A DNA stretch of 47,901 bases from Bacteroidales bacterium (GCA_017937885.1 JAGBCS010000054.1:1-47901); one strand, 5' to 3'; positions 1 through 8,326 are shown, counted from the first letter of the stretch. Notes: generated by a model not told the origin, from the letters alone. A program made the numbers and translations.

Positions 1-960
1 GTGCTTTGCTCCGAAGTTACCCTTCTTATTCTCGTTCATGCGGGCTTAGGTCTCCTTGATCTGATTCTGGATCTCCTACTGCATCTCTTCCTGCTCGGCC
101 TCCGTCATCGGCTTGAACTTGTCTCCGCCACGGTCACGACGGCTCTTCTTGTCCTTCTTTCCGGCGTTCTGCGGAACATTGCCGCCGGCAGGCTTGCCTG
201 CGCCATTGTTCTTGTTCTTATCCTTCTTCGAACCGTTGTTGGAAGCGTCCACCTTGGTCACGTCGACCTTCTGGCTGCCTCCCTTGTCGATCCTCTCTCT
301 CTTCTTCTTTTTCTTCTTCTTGTCAAACTGGGAAAGATCAATCTTGTCCACTACCTTCGGACCTGCAAGCCTCTCCACCTGCACCTTCACCTCACGTGGC
401 TCCGCCTTCACTTCAGGCTGAGCAGGCTCTTCCGCTGGGGTTGGGGCGGCTACGGGCTCTGCTGGCGCTGGAGCTGGCTCCGGCTGCGGCTTCTCCTCCT
501 TTACAGGAGCTTCTGCCGGCTTCTTCCTGTCGAACTGAGACAGGTCGATCTTATCTATCACCTTCGGGCCCGCCACTTCCTGCTGCTTAGGCTTCTCCTC
601 CTTTGCAGGAGCTTCCTGTACGACAGGCGCTGCTGTTTCTTCCTTAGGTGCCGGCTCCGTATTCAGGACATTGCTCTTGATCACAACTTCCTTTTCCGGA
701 ACATAGTCCTCCTCCTGGGCCGTCTTCTTCTTGGATCCCATCTCGATGATCTCCTTGAGCTTGATCGTAACCTTCTCAGAGTCCTTCTTGAGTTTCAGGT
801 CTTCACCGAACTTGGCCTCTATCGCCGGGAGATATTCGTCCGATACCTTCGCGTTCGGATTCATCTCCACATTGGCGCCCTTCTCGTTGAGGAAATCAAC
901 AAGACGTGCCAGTCCGATGCTGAATTGCTTTGTAAGTTTACTTAATCTGATTTCTGCCAT
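1..960 (-). CDS. infB: Translation initiation factor IF-2, N-terminal part (partial; two in-frame stops)
   Basis: IF-2 is the GTPase that places initiator tRNA on the ribosome. Only the N-terminal region lies here; the rest is beyond the left edge. It opens with the IF2_N-like fold (MAEIRLSKLTKQFSIG, residues 1-50). A long low-complexity linker rich in Glu, Pro, Ala and Lys follows, with two copies of a KVxDKIDLSQFD motif (near residues 134 and 205). It is the third gene of rimP-nusA-infB, 20 bases after nusA. The frame meets TAG at 78-76 and TAA at 48-46, yet the peptide between and after them (EIQNQIKET, then ARMNENKKGNFGAKH) still reads like IF-2. The stops may be sequence errors, mutations, or the boundary of a split gene that restarts at the ATG at 39. 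Identity is firm; intactness is not. Confidence 0.85.
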
Positions 961-980
961 ATATTACCCCTTTGTAATTA

Positions 981-2240
981 TTATTCTTCGTCTTCAAATT
1001 CCGCACGGAGGATGTCAAGCACCTCTGCCACGGTCTCGTCCTCGAGGTCAGCCCTCTTGGCGATGTCCTCTGCTGAAAGCGCGAGGACGCTCTTTGCTGT
1101 ATCGCAGCCGATTCCCTGGAGCTTCTCAATGATCCAGTCCTCGATCACATCGTTGAACTCGACGAGAAGAACATCTTCCTCCTCATCATCTACATCAACC
1201 TGAGGGAGCTCTCTCCAAACTTCGATCTCCTTTCCTACGAGCATACCCGCAAGACGGATGTTGCATCCTCCCTTACCGATACCCTTCTTGACCTCGTCAG
1301 GAAGCATGTATACCTTGATCTTCTCGTCTTCCGGTCCGCCGAGCACGATCGAAGATATCTTTGCAGGATTGAGGGCTCTCTGGATGAGGAGCTGGGTGTT
1401 GCTGGTCCACTGGAGGACGTCGATGTTCTCGTTGCGGAGCTCGCGCACGATGCCGATGATACGCGCACCCTTCACACCGATACATGCTCCGATAGGATCG
1501 ATTCTCTCGTCATAAGACTCGACAGCGACCTTCGCACGCTCGCCCGGTACGCGGACAACCTTCTTGATGGTGATGAGGCCGTCGTAGATCTCAGGAACCT
1601 CCTGCTCGAAGAGCTTCTCGAGGAACTCCGGAGTCGTACGTGACAGAACGATGTACGGAGTCGTATTGTTCTTCATCTCCACGCTCTTGATGATCGCGCG
1701 GACAGTGTCGTTCTTCTTGAAGTGCTCGCCAGGGATCTGCTCTGACTTCGGCAGTCTGAGCTCGTTGCCGTCCTCGTCGAGGATAAGGACTTCCTTTGCC
1801 CAGGTCTGGTAGACCTCACCAGTGAAGATCTCGCCGATCTTTCCCACATATTTGTTGTAGAGGTTCGCCTTCTCTATGTCCATGATGCGGCCCTGGAGAT
1901 TCTGACGGATGTTCAGGATGCCTCGGCGTCCGAAATCCTTCAGTTCCACCTTCTTTGCGAAGGTCTCGCCGATCTCGTAGTCATCTCCGTCGGCATTCAC
2001 TTCCTCGAGAGAGATCTCTGTATTAGGGTCCTCTACCTCTTCAACGACTTCCCTGTTCCAGTAGATCTCGCAGTCTCCCTTGTCGATATTGATGATGATA
2101 TCGAAGTTGTCTGCCGATCCGTAGGTCTTGGTGATCTGAGTCCTGAACACGTCCTCGAGCACACCCATCATCGTAGGCCTGTCGATGTTCTTCTGGTTCT
2201 TGAACTCTGCAAAAGCGTCTTTAAGCTCTATCTTTTCCAT
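981..2240 (-). CDS. nusA: Transcription termination/antitermination factor NusA
   Basis: NusA binds RNA polymerase and nascent RNA and controls pausing, termination and antitermination in the cytoplasm. The 419-residue protein has the expected order: N-terminal polymerase-binding domain (about 1-125, with the KNIDRPTMMGVLEDVF segment), S1 domain (about 130-200, IGEIFTGEVYQ), then two KH domains (about 230-345, with RIDPIGACIGVKGARI and KGGCNIRLAGMLVGKEIEVW). An acidic C-terminal helical region carries an HhH-like segment (LQGIGCDTAKSVLALSAEDI). The ATG is 45 bases after rimP and the stop is 20 bases before infB, so the three genes form the classic operon. In E. coli NusA regulates its own operon; a hairpin in the rimP leader here could serve a similar role, which is inference. 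Confidence 0.97.
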   Translation of the reverse strand: MEKIELKDAFAEFKNQKNIDRPTMMGVLEDVFRTQITKTYGSADNFDIIINIDKGDCEIYWNREVVEEVEDPNTEISLEEVNADGDDYEIGETFAKKVELKDFGRRGILNIRQNLQGRIMDIEKANLYNKYVGKIGEIFTGEVYQTWAKEVLILDEDGNELRLPKSEQIPGEHFKKNDTVRAIIKSVEMKNNTTPYIVLSRTTPEFLEKLFEQEVPEIYDGLITIKKVVRVPGERAKVAVESYDERIDPIGACIGVKGARIIGIVRELRNENIDVLQWTSNTQLLIQRALNPAKISSIVLGGPEDEKIKVYMLPDEVKKGIGKGGCNIRLAGMLVGKEIEVWRELPQVDVDDEEEDVLLVEFNDVIEDWIIEKLQGIGCDTAKSVLALSAEDIAKRADLEDETVAEVLDILRAEFEDEE

Positions 2241-2285
2241 TTTTATTTATATGTTTTTAATATTTGATTCCGATCTGTCATCCGT

Positions 2286-2750
2286 CTAAAACGTGATGTA
2301 GGGACGTACGGTATTCACCTGGTCCATGGTGAAACGGTCCTCATGCTCCACAAGCTCCTTCTTTTTCTTTCCCTCGACCGCCTCCTTGACCGAATACTTC
2401 AACGTGATGCTCTCCTCGTCCGCCGCGACAAGAGAGGCAACCATCTTCTTTCCTCCCTTGAGCTGCACCTCCACCTTGGTACCGACAGCCTTGAGGAACT
2501 GCCTGTACACCTTGAAAGGCTGGTCGAGACCTGCCGAACTCACCGTAAGGGAGTAGTCCTCGACCTCCCTGTCGAACTTCGTCTCGAAGTATCTGCTGAG
2601 CGAAACGCAGTCATCGAGTTCGATTTTTCCGTTTTCCGACTCGATTGTAAGCGTAATATCGTTATCTTTGCTGACAGAGACATCAACAATGAAGCATCCG
2701 CGTGCAACGATTTCGCCGCCGATTGCATCTATTATGTCTGATACGTTCAT
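2286..2750 (-). CDS. rimP: Ribosome maturation factor RimP
   Basis: RimP assists late assembly of the 30S ribosomal subunit. The 154-residue protein has the family's two-domain layout. An N-terminal alpha/beta domain (about 1-75) carries the typical segment ending DDCVSLSRYFETKFDRE, followed by SLTVSSAGLDQPFK, the usual RimP signature VSSPGLDRPL in a variant form. A C-terminal SH3-like barrel covers about 85-154. It is the first gene of the rimP-nusA-infB operon. A well-matched Bacteroidetes promoter and a GC-rich hairpin lie just upstream in its leader. Confidence 0.92.
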   Translation of the reverse strand: MNVSDIIDAIGGEIVARGCFIVDVSVSKDNDITLTIESENGKIELDDCVSLSRYFETKFDREVEDYSLTVSSAGLDQPFKVYRQFLKAVGTKVEVQLKGGKKMVASLVAADEESITLKYSVKEAVEGKKKKELVEHEDRFTMDQVNTVRPYITF

Positions 2751-2776
2751 TCTGCTTCCGTTTAATGCATAAAATA

Positions 2777-2795
2777 AGGGGGCCGCCAGCCCCCT
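2777..2795 (-). promoter_or_regulatory. Leader hairpin upstream of rimP, candidate attenuator
   Basis: On the minus strand AGGGGGC, a five-base loop TGGCG and GCCCCCT form a perfect 7-bp GC-rich stem (2795-2777). It is followed directly by the T-rich run TATTTTAT. It lies between the promoter at 2813-2844 and the rimP ATG at 2750, so it is in the 5' leader and not at a gene end. It has the form of a short intrinsic terminator. Regulation through it is inferred. Confidence 0.6.
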
Positions 2796-2812
2796 GAATC
2801 ATTCTCACGGTG

Positions 2813-2844
2813 CAAATGTACGAATAAAATCAGAATAACGCAAA
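2813..2844 (-). promoter_or_regulatory. Bacteroidetes-type promoter for rimP-nusA-infB
   Basis: Read on the minus strand, TTTG (2844-2841), a 20-base spacer and TACATTTG (2820-2813) match the Bacteroidetes -33/-7 consensus exactly. The predicted transcript starts near 2806 and gives a leader of roughly 55 bases before rimP. Confidence 0.75.
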
Positions 2845-2869
2845 TTATTGAACCTGAACCTGCAATATC

Positions 2870-3859
2870 ATGGAATTCAAAGCAAGGGAGATTGCTGAAA
2901 TCCTCAAAGGCACTGTCGACGGAGACCCCGAAGCAACAGTGACGACATTCGCCCGCATCGAAAGCGGGAAGAAAGGGGCCATCAGCTTCTTCGCAAATCC
3001 CAAATACGAGCACTACGTATACAAGTGCAAGTCGTCCATCATCCTGGTAAACAAGACTTTCGAGCCTAAGGAGCCGGTATCTGCGACAATGATACGCGTC
3101 GAGGACGCCTATTCAGCCGTGGCGGCCCTTCTGGACTATGTGACCGCCAGGAAACGCTCATACAGAAGATACCGCGGATGCCGCAGCAGAGTGCGCTGGA
3201 GTGCGAAACTGGGCAAGAAGGTATACGTCGGAGACTTTGCATACATAGGAAAGAACGCACAGATCGGGGAATGCACAAAGATATACGAAGGCGCATACAT
3301 CGGTGACGACGTGAAGATCGGATCATACTGCATCATCTACCCGGGAGTGCGCATATATCCGGGCATGGTGATCGGCGACCGCGTCATCATCCATGCAAAC
3401 GCAGTGATCGGCGCCGACGGCTTCGGCTTCGCCCCTCTCGAGGACGGCACATGGAAGAAGATCGAACATACGGGAAACGTTATCATCGATGACGACGTCG
3501 AGATCGGAGCTAACACATGCGTAGACAAGTCACAGATGGGATCGACCGTCGTCAAGAGGGGAACCAAGCTCGACAACCTCTGCCAGGTGGCGCACAACGT
3601 GGAGGTCGGCCCGAATACCGTGATGGCGGCGATGTCCGGCATTGCAGGTTCTTCAAAGGTCGGCGAACACTGCATCATCGGCGGACAGGTCGGCATTGCA
3701 GGCCACCTCACAGTGGCAGACAACACGTCATTCGGAGCACAGGCCGGCCTCATATCCAACGTGAAGCAGCCCGGCCAGTCGTACTTCGGAACGCCGGCCA
3801 TCCCTTACATGGAATACATGAGGAGCTATGCCGCCTTCAAGAAAGCAGGCAAAAAATAG
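2870..3859 (+). CDS. lpxD: UDP-3-O-acylglucosamine N-acyltransferase LpxD
   Basis: LpxD adds the N-linked 3-hydroxyacyl chain to UDP-3-O-acyl-GlcN, the third step of lipid A synthesis in the cytoplasm. The 329-residue length is normal. An N-terminal uridine-binding domain (about 1-95, with AISFFANPKYEHYVY) is followed by a left-handed beta-helix of hexapeptide repeats (about 110-300). The helix includes VIGADGFGFAP, MGSTVVKRGTKLDNL and the catalytic-His segment QVAHNVEVG. The C-terminal helix is typical (FGTPAIPYMEYMRSYAAFKK). Odd point: the join between the domains (residues 94-110) is very rich in arginine. It is divergent from rimP. No good promoter match was seen immediately upstream. lpxC follows. 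Confidence 0.95.
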   Translation: MEFKAREIAEILKGTVDGDPEATVTTFARIESGKKGAISFFANPKYEHYVYKCKSSIILVNKTFEPKEPVSATMIRVEDAYSAVAALLDYVTARKRSYRRYRGCRSRVRWSAKLGKKVYVGDFAYIGKNAQIGECTKIYEGAYIGDDVKIGSYCIIYPGVRIYPGMVIGDRVIIHANAVIGADGFGFAPLEDGTWKKIEHTGNVIIDDDVEIGANTCVDKSQMGSTVVKRGTKLDNLCQVAHNVEVGPNTVMAAMSGIAGSSKVGEHCIIGGQVGIAGHLTVADNTSFGAQAGLISNVKQPGQSYFGTPAIPYMEYMRSYAAFKKAGKK

Positions 3860-3879
3860 GGATATAGAAAATAATTGAC

Positions 3880-3887
3880 TATCTTTG
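3880..3887 (+). promoter_or_regulatory. Possible -7 promoter element for lpxC
   Basis: TATCTTTG followed by C matches the Bacteroidetes -7 consensus TAnnTTTG, 70 bases before the chosen lpxC ATG. No convincing TTTG box lies 19-22 bases upstream, so it is a weak candidate. lpxC may be read from both lpxD and here. Confidence 0.4.
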
Positions 3888-3957
3888 CAGGCTGATATTG
3901 ACTGCGTTGGCCATGTCGGAGGATATGGCTACGAATAAAAAAGGAACAAGAGAAGTA

Positions 3958-4869
3958 ATGCAATTCCAACAGACGGTTAAGAAGAGCTATTCATTTGAGG
4001 GAAAAGGACTTCATACGGGAAGAGTAGCTAAGATGACGATCAAGCCCGCGCCGGCAGACACCGGCCTGAGGTTCAGAAGGACAGACATAGGAGAAGACGC
4101 TTATGTGGATGCTTTGGCTGAGAATGTATCGAACACAGCCAGGAGCACCACCATTTCATTTGGCGACGCATCAGTGATGACCATCGAGCATGTTCTGTCA
4201 GCACTCACCGGAATGGGAGTGGACAATGCCATCATCGACATCGACAACATCGAAGTACCGATTCTCGACGGAAGTGCGAAGCCATACATAGATGCCATCT
4301 GGGCTGACGGATTCGAGCAGCAGGACGCTCCACGCCGATATGTCGAGATCAAGGAGACGATCGAGATCCGCAATGATGAGAAGGGATCCGTCGTACGCAT
4401 CGAACCGGCTGAAGAATTTTCATACGACATCAAGGTGGATTTCAACTCAAGAGTCCTCGGCGTACAGCATGCGCAGTGGGATTCTTCCGTCGTATATCCT
4501 GAAGAGATCGGAGTCTGCAGGACTTTCGTCTTCTTCCATGAGATCGAGTTCCTTTTCAACAACGGCCTTGTAAAAGGCGGAGATGTAGACAATGCGATCG
4601 TCATTGTGGAACATCCTGTGACAGGAGAGCAGATAAAGAGGATGGCCGAGCTTTTCAACGTACCGGCACTGAGGGTACGTGAGGACGGTTACCTGAGCAA
4701 CCTTACCCTGCGCTTCCCTAACGAATGTGCAAGACACAAGCTTCTCGACCTCATCGGCGACCTCAGGCTTGCAGGAGGCTTCCTCAAGGCAAAGGTAACC
4801 GCAGAGAAGGCCGGACACGGCATCAACACAACAGCAGCGAAGGCAGTACGCCAGAGCCTTAAGAATTAA
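3958..4869 (+). CDS. lpxC: UDP-3-O-acyl-GlcNAc deacetylase LpxC (without FabZ domain)
   Basis: LpxC is the zinc deacetylase that commits UDP-3-O-acyl-GlcNAc to lipid A. From the ATG at 3958 (MQFQQTVKKSYSFEGKGLHTG) the protein has 303 residues, close to the stand-alone enzyme. Zinc-site residues are visible: H78 in MTIEHVLSALTGMG, and H260 and D264 in RHKLLDLIGDL; the catalytic His is H287 in KAGHGIN. Upstream in-frame starts at 3898 (TTG), 3913 and 3925 (ATG) would add a tail not typical of the family. In most Bacteroidetes LpxC continues into a fused FabZ dehydratase. Here the gene stops right after the LpxC fold, and lpxA starts 21 bases later, so there is no room for FabZ. Confidence 0.95.
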   Translation: MQFQQTVKKSYSFEGKGLHTGRVAKMTIKPAPADTGLRFRRTDIGEDAYVDALAENVSNTARSTTISFGDASVMTIEHVLSALTGMGVDNAIIDIDNIEVPILDGSAKPYIDAIWADGFEQQDAPRRYVEIKETIEIRNDEKGSVVRIEPAEEFSYDIKVDFNSRVLGVQHAQWDSSVVYPEEIGVCRTFVFFHEIEFLFNNGLVKGGDVDNAIVIVEHPVTGEQIKRMAELFNVPALRVREDGYLSNLTLRFPNECARHKLLDLIGDLRLAGGFLKAKVTAEKAGHGINTTAAKAVRQSLKN

Positions 4870-4890
4870 CTGACAAACGACAATACGACC

Positions 4891-5703
4891 ATGGCAAACA
4901 TTCATCCACTCGCAACAGTACATCCGAACGCAAAGCTCGGAGAGAATGTAGAGGTAGGACCTTACGCATATATCGAGGAACACGTCGAGATCGGAGACGG
5001 CAGCAGGATCCTGCCGCACGCAACGATCTTCAACTACGTGAAGATGGGAAAGAACTGTACGGTTTTCCCGGGCGCAGTCATCGGAGCTATTCCTCAGGAC
5101 CTCAAGTTTGAAGGCGAAGAGACATACGTGGAGATCGGAGACAACGTGAACATCCGTGAATGCGCGACCATCAACCGCGGTACAAAGGCAAGCGGAAGAG
5201 GCGTGACGAAGATCGGAAACAATGTCCTCCTGATGTCATACACCCATGTCGCACATGACTGTACCGTCGGAAACAACTGCATCCTTGTAAGCTATGTGGG
5301 CATCGCAGGAGAGACTGACGTTGACGATTGGGCAACCCTCGGAGGCAGTACGGTAGCGCACCAGTTCTCAAGAATCGGAAAGCATGCATTCGTAGGTGGC
5401 GGATCGAAGATCAACAAGGATGTGCCGCCATACGTTCTCTGCGGCCGCGACCCTCTCAGCTATGCCGGTGTCAACATAGTGGGACTCCGCAGAAGAGGCT
5501 TCACTTCGGACCAGATCCGCAGCATCAAGGACATGTACGACATCATCTACAACAACGGTGCGAACGTTTCTGACGCCCTCAAGAAGATCGAGCTCGGCTT
5601 CCCTCAGTCCGAGGAGAGAGACACTATCCTGAAGTTCATCCGAGAGTCCAAGAGAGGCATCATCAGAAGCCTCGGATCGGAGAGCAAGGGCAATATCGAC
5701 TAA
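4891..5703 (+). CDS. lpxA: UDP-N-acetylglucosamine acyltransferase LpxA
   Basis: LpxA starts lipid A synthesis by moving a 3-hydroxyacyl chain from ACP to UDP-GlcNAc. The 270-residue protein has the family architecture. An N-terminal left-handed beta-helix (about 1-190) opens with IHPLATVHPNAKLGENVEVGP and carries the catalytic-His segment SYTHVAHDCTVGNNC. A helical C-terminal region (about 195-265, NIVGLRRRGFTSDQI) follows. It sits 21 bases after lpxC and one base before the wbqC-like gene, so lpxC-lpxA-wbqC probably share one message. Confidence 0.96.
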   Translation: MANIHPLATVHPNAKLGENVEVGPYAYIEEHVEIGDGSRILPHATIFNYVKMGKNCTVFPGAVIGAIPQDLKFEGEETYVEIGDNVNIRECATINRGTKASGRGVTKIGNNVLLMSYTHVAHDCTVGNNCILVSYVGIAGETDVDDWATLGGSTVAHQFSRIGKHAFVGGGSKINKDVPPYVLCGRDPLSYAGVNIVGLRRRGFTSDQIRSIKDMYDIIYNNGANVSDALKKIELGFPQSEERDTILKFIRESKRGIIRSLGSESKGNID

Positions 5704-5704
5704 A

Positions 5705-6418
5705 GTGCCGAAACTACTGTCAACAGCATACTTCCCGCCCGTTTCCTATTTCGCCGCCATGGCACAGGAGATGGAGGGTCTGAAAGACCGACGCGACGGA
5801 GACAGCCCGCTGGAGCTGTCCCCGTCCGTCGTTTATATCGAGGCCTGCGAGAACTTCCAGAAGCAGTCTTACCGCAACCGCTGCCGCTTCTATGGAGCAG
5901 AAAGCGTACAGACTCTTTCCTTTCCGATCATTCATGAAGGAGGGACTCACAAGCAGCCGATCTCGCAGATCAGGATCGACTATTCGACACCGTGGCTGCA
6001 TCAGCACAAGAAGGCGATCATCTCCGCCTACAGCACGTCAGCTTACTTCGAATACTATCAGGACGAACTCTTCGAAATCCTCGACAGCATGCCGGAAAAG
6101 CTCTTCGACCTTAACATGGCGCTGATACGCTTCTTCATCGACAAGACTTTCCTCAAGGTGGACCTGAGACTTACCGAAGACTATTCCCGAGACGGCATAC
6201 TGCGCGACAATGAAGGTAAGGCAATCGTCTGCGATGATCTGCGCGAAAGGATCCACCCGAAACGCCCCGACACGATTCTCCGGGACCTGGATCTGGAAAA
6301 GCCGTATTTCCAGGTCTTTGCCCCGAAATACGGCTTTCAGCCAAATCTTTCCATCATGGACCTTCTGTTCAACGAAGGCCCGGACAGCATACTTTATCTG
6401 AAATCTATCGGTAGATGA
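5705..6418 (+). CDS. WbqC-like family protein
   Basis: This 237-residue protein belongs to the WbqC-like family, found beside polysaccharide and lipopolysaccharide genes; its reaction is not established. It begins with the family-typical LLSTAYFPPVSYFAAM. It carries the conserved stretches YIEACENFQKQSYRNRCRF and ISQIRIDYSTPWLHQHKKAI, then ends with LSIMDLLFNEGP. The start is GTG at 5705, one base after the lpxA stop, which supports translational coupling. The 3' end overlaps the stop of the convergent S41 peptidase gene by 14 bases. The position after lpxA suggests an envelope role; this is inference. Confidence 0.85.
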   Translation: MPKLLSTAYFPPVSYFAAMAQEMEGLKDRRDGDSPLELSPSVVYIEACENFQKQSYRNRCRFYGAESVQTLSFPIIHEGGTHKQPISQIRIDYSTPWLHQHKKAIISAYSTSAYFEYYQDELFEILDSMPEKLFDLNMALIRFFIDKTFLKVDLRLTEDYSRDGILRDNEGKAIVCDDLRERIHPKRPDTILRDLDLEKPYFQVFAPKYGFQPNLSIMDLLFNEGPDSILYLKSIGR

Positions 6419-8204
6419 CGTTGCCCCAGCGGCCCGACGTCATCTTCATAGGAGTCTCCCCCATCGGAACAGGCTCGAATTCTGCCGACCTGGTGGCAGG
6501 TGCAGATGCCCTATCTATACCGACAATATCCTCATAAGCATAACGGAGCGCGACATTGAAGCTCATGCTGCCCCAGTCACCGAACGAATACGGGAAGAGG
6601 TTGTCCGCATCGTCATCATAGCTGCTGTTCTGGTTGTTCACCATCACATCTGCCGCAAATCCATCCGGATAGTCTCTGAATCCCTTTGCGTTCTCTACAT
6701 AGAAGGTGATCGGAGAAAACATGTAGGTCCTTCCCTCATATGTTGTCTGAGTCGTAGTCATTCCGACATTCTTTCCCTCTGTCCTGCCGCCGTAGATATA
6801 TACCGGGAAATCCACGCCCTTGAGGCCGTTGATAATGAGCTCGGATGCTGAAGCAGTACTGTACGAACCGATGACGTACAGCCTCTCGAGGCCGAGGTCA
6901 GGAGCTGCACCGAGGCCGTCCTGATCCTCCGGTCCGCCACGGAAGGTCCAGTTCTGTGTCGAACCGTCACGGAAGGTTACCTTCACGAAGGTATCATCCA
7001 GATGCGAAGATCCTGCAATCGCAGATGCGAGGTAACGGCTCTGTGCGACTGATCCGCCCGGGTTGTAACGGAGGTCAAGAATCAGGTCAGTTATCTTCTC
7101 TTCAGCAAGCTGAGCGACATAATCAGACACAAACTCCTGACAATTGAGATCGAAGTTCTCGAGCACGAGGTAACCGATCACATGCTGGCCGGAATCATCC
7201 TTCATGATGCCCGAGAAAAGGACAGGATTGTAGATGTACGATGCCGTCGTGACTGTAGCTGAATAGGCATTGTTCATGTCGGCATTGCTGATGAATTCGA
7301 AGGTATAGGTGCCGGAAGGGCTGTAATACAGCTCGTTCATGACGCTCTGATAGTTTGACATCGTGAGAACGGTTCCGTTTACCTTATAGATAGTGTCACC
7401 TCTCTTCATTCCTGCCTCATATGCAGGAGAACCTATATGGACATAACCGAGTGAGAGACCTATCACGCCATCCTGGGATATCTGCGATGAGAAGATCGGT
7501 CCGAAACCGAGGCCGGCAGTCGAATACGCCTTTGTTGAGGCAGCGACTTCCTGGATGTTGGTATAGATGAATCTCTTGCCCGGATCTGCGGAATTGGCTC
7601 TTGTAAGTCCACCGTCCCAGATATTCACGTCGCCCAGCTGCATCAGATGATGCGAAAGGAACTGCGAGTAGTCCATCTCGAGGTCGATGTCCAGCTTATT
7701 GTAGTCGTCAGCCCAAAGATATTCTTCCTGAAGTCTTTCGTGCATATAGGTATTGATTGCGAGATTCTTCTTCACCGCATCGGTCATGCCAGCCTTGTTC
7801 TGCACGAATACAGCCAGTGACACTCTCTTGAATCCGTCCACGGTAACCATCAGTTCCGCCTTGCGCTCCTGCTCCGACTTGTTTTCACTGAACTGGATCC
7901 TTATCGTGTTTCGGCCTTCTATTCCGGTCTCTCCCTTCGCCATCTCGGCCCAGCCGTCTTCGCCTGCATGGTTTATGAGCTCGGCAGTATAGGCCGCCTC
8001 CGTATAGAGCACCAGCGAAACGGTCTCTCCGTCATATGCCACAGAGCGTCCTTCAAGAGGATTGGAAAAGCTGATGATGCCGTACGACTCAAGGTCATCG
8101 ACAGGTCCGTCTTCGCCATCGATACCGTCCGGCTTGCATGCAAATATTGCCATGATGGCAGCAAGAAGGACCGCCATCCTTATAAGTTCTGATCTGAATT
8201 TCAT
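6405..8204 (-). CDS. S41 family (tail-specific) peptidase lipoprotein with BACON-like and PDZ domains
   Basis: This is a predicted envelope serine protease of the C-terminal processing (S41) family. Numbered from the upstream ATG at 8228, it has a lipoprotein signal with the lipid-bearing Cys at 31 (IMAIFAC). A BACON-like beta domain covers about 50-146, a helical cap about 150-200, PDZ about 245-325 (GLSLGYVHIGSPAYEAGMKRG) and the protease core about 345-530. Core motifs are LDLRYNPGGS, STASASEL (likely nucleophile Ser460) and EGKNVGM (Lys486 as general base). I chose the ATG at 8204 because the 8228 ATG lies at the predicted transcription start; this shortens the protein to 599 residues. 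It forms its own transcription unit. Confidence 0.88.
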   Translation of the reverse strand: MKFRSELIRMAVLLAAIMAIFACKPDGIDGEDGPVDDLESYGIISFSNPLEGRSVAYDGETVSLVLYTEAAYTAELINHAGEDGWAEMAKGETGIEGRNTIRIQFSENKSEQERKAELMVTVDGFKRVSLAVFVQNKAGMTDAVKKNLAINTYMHERLQEEYLWADDYNKLDIDLEMDYSQFLSHHLMQLGDVNIWDGGLTRANSADPGKRFIYTNIQEVAASTKAYSTAGLGFGPIFSSQISQDGVIGLSLGYVHIGSPAYEAGMKRGDTIYKVNGTVLTMSNYQSVMNELYYSPSGTYTFEFISNADMNNAYSATVTTASYIYNPVLFSGIMKDDSGQHVIGYLVLENFDLNCQEFVSDYVAQLAEEKITDLILDLRYNPGGSVAQSRYLASAIAGSSHLDDTFVKVTFRDGSTQNWTFRGGPEDQDGLGAAPDLGLERLYVIGSYSTASASELIINGLKGVDFPVYIYGGRTEGKNVGMTTTQTTYEGRTYMFSPITFYVENAKGFRDYPDGFAADVMVNNQNSSYDDDADNLFPYSFGDWGSMSFNVALRYAYEDIVGIDRASAPATRSAEFEPVPMGETPMKMTSGRWGNVIYR

Positions 8205-8229
8205 CTTCCGGTCATTTAATGTAATCATG

Positions 8230-8260
8230 CAAAGATATACATAATAAGTTAAAGCCCAAC
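8230..8260 (-). promoter_or_regulatory. Bacteroidetes-type promoter for the S41 peptidase gene
   Basis: On the minus strand GTTG (8260-8257), a 19-base spacer and TATCTTTG (8237-8230) match the -33/-7 consensus. The expected start near 8223 places the 8228 ATG outside the message and supports the 8204 ATG. Confidence 0.65.
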
Positions 8261-8270
8261 CGGATGAAAC

Positions 8271-8302
8271 AAAAAAAAGAAGAGCACCCGAAGGTGCTCT
8301 TC
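8271..8302 (-). terminator. Intrinsic terminator of the tlpA-Omp28-lipoprotein operon
   Basis: On the minus strand GAAGAGCACC, the tetraloop TTCG and GGTGCTCTTC form a perfect 10-bp stem, followed by eight T residues. It lies 24 bases after the stop of the 899-residue lipoprotein gene and marks the end of that operon. Confidence 0.93.
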
Positions 8303-8326
8303 AATATGATAGGATGTATCTTTCTA

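Noticed and set aside
1..945. Long plus-strand open frame rich in Leu and Arg
   Set aside because: It is antisense to infB/IF-2, which has clear motifs; the composition is that of a reversed Lys/Glu-rich gene.
1..960. Reassignment of TAG or TAA as sense codons to explain the infB stops
   Set aside because: Other genes in the window end properly at TAA, TAG and TGA, so a changed code is not supported.
2762..3013. Small minus-strand open frame between rimP and lpxD
   Set aside because: It runs across the rimP promoter and the start of lpxD and shows no recognisable motif.
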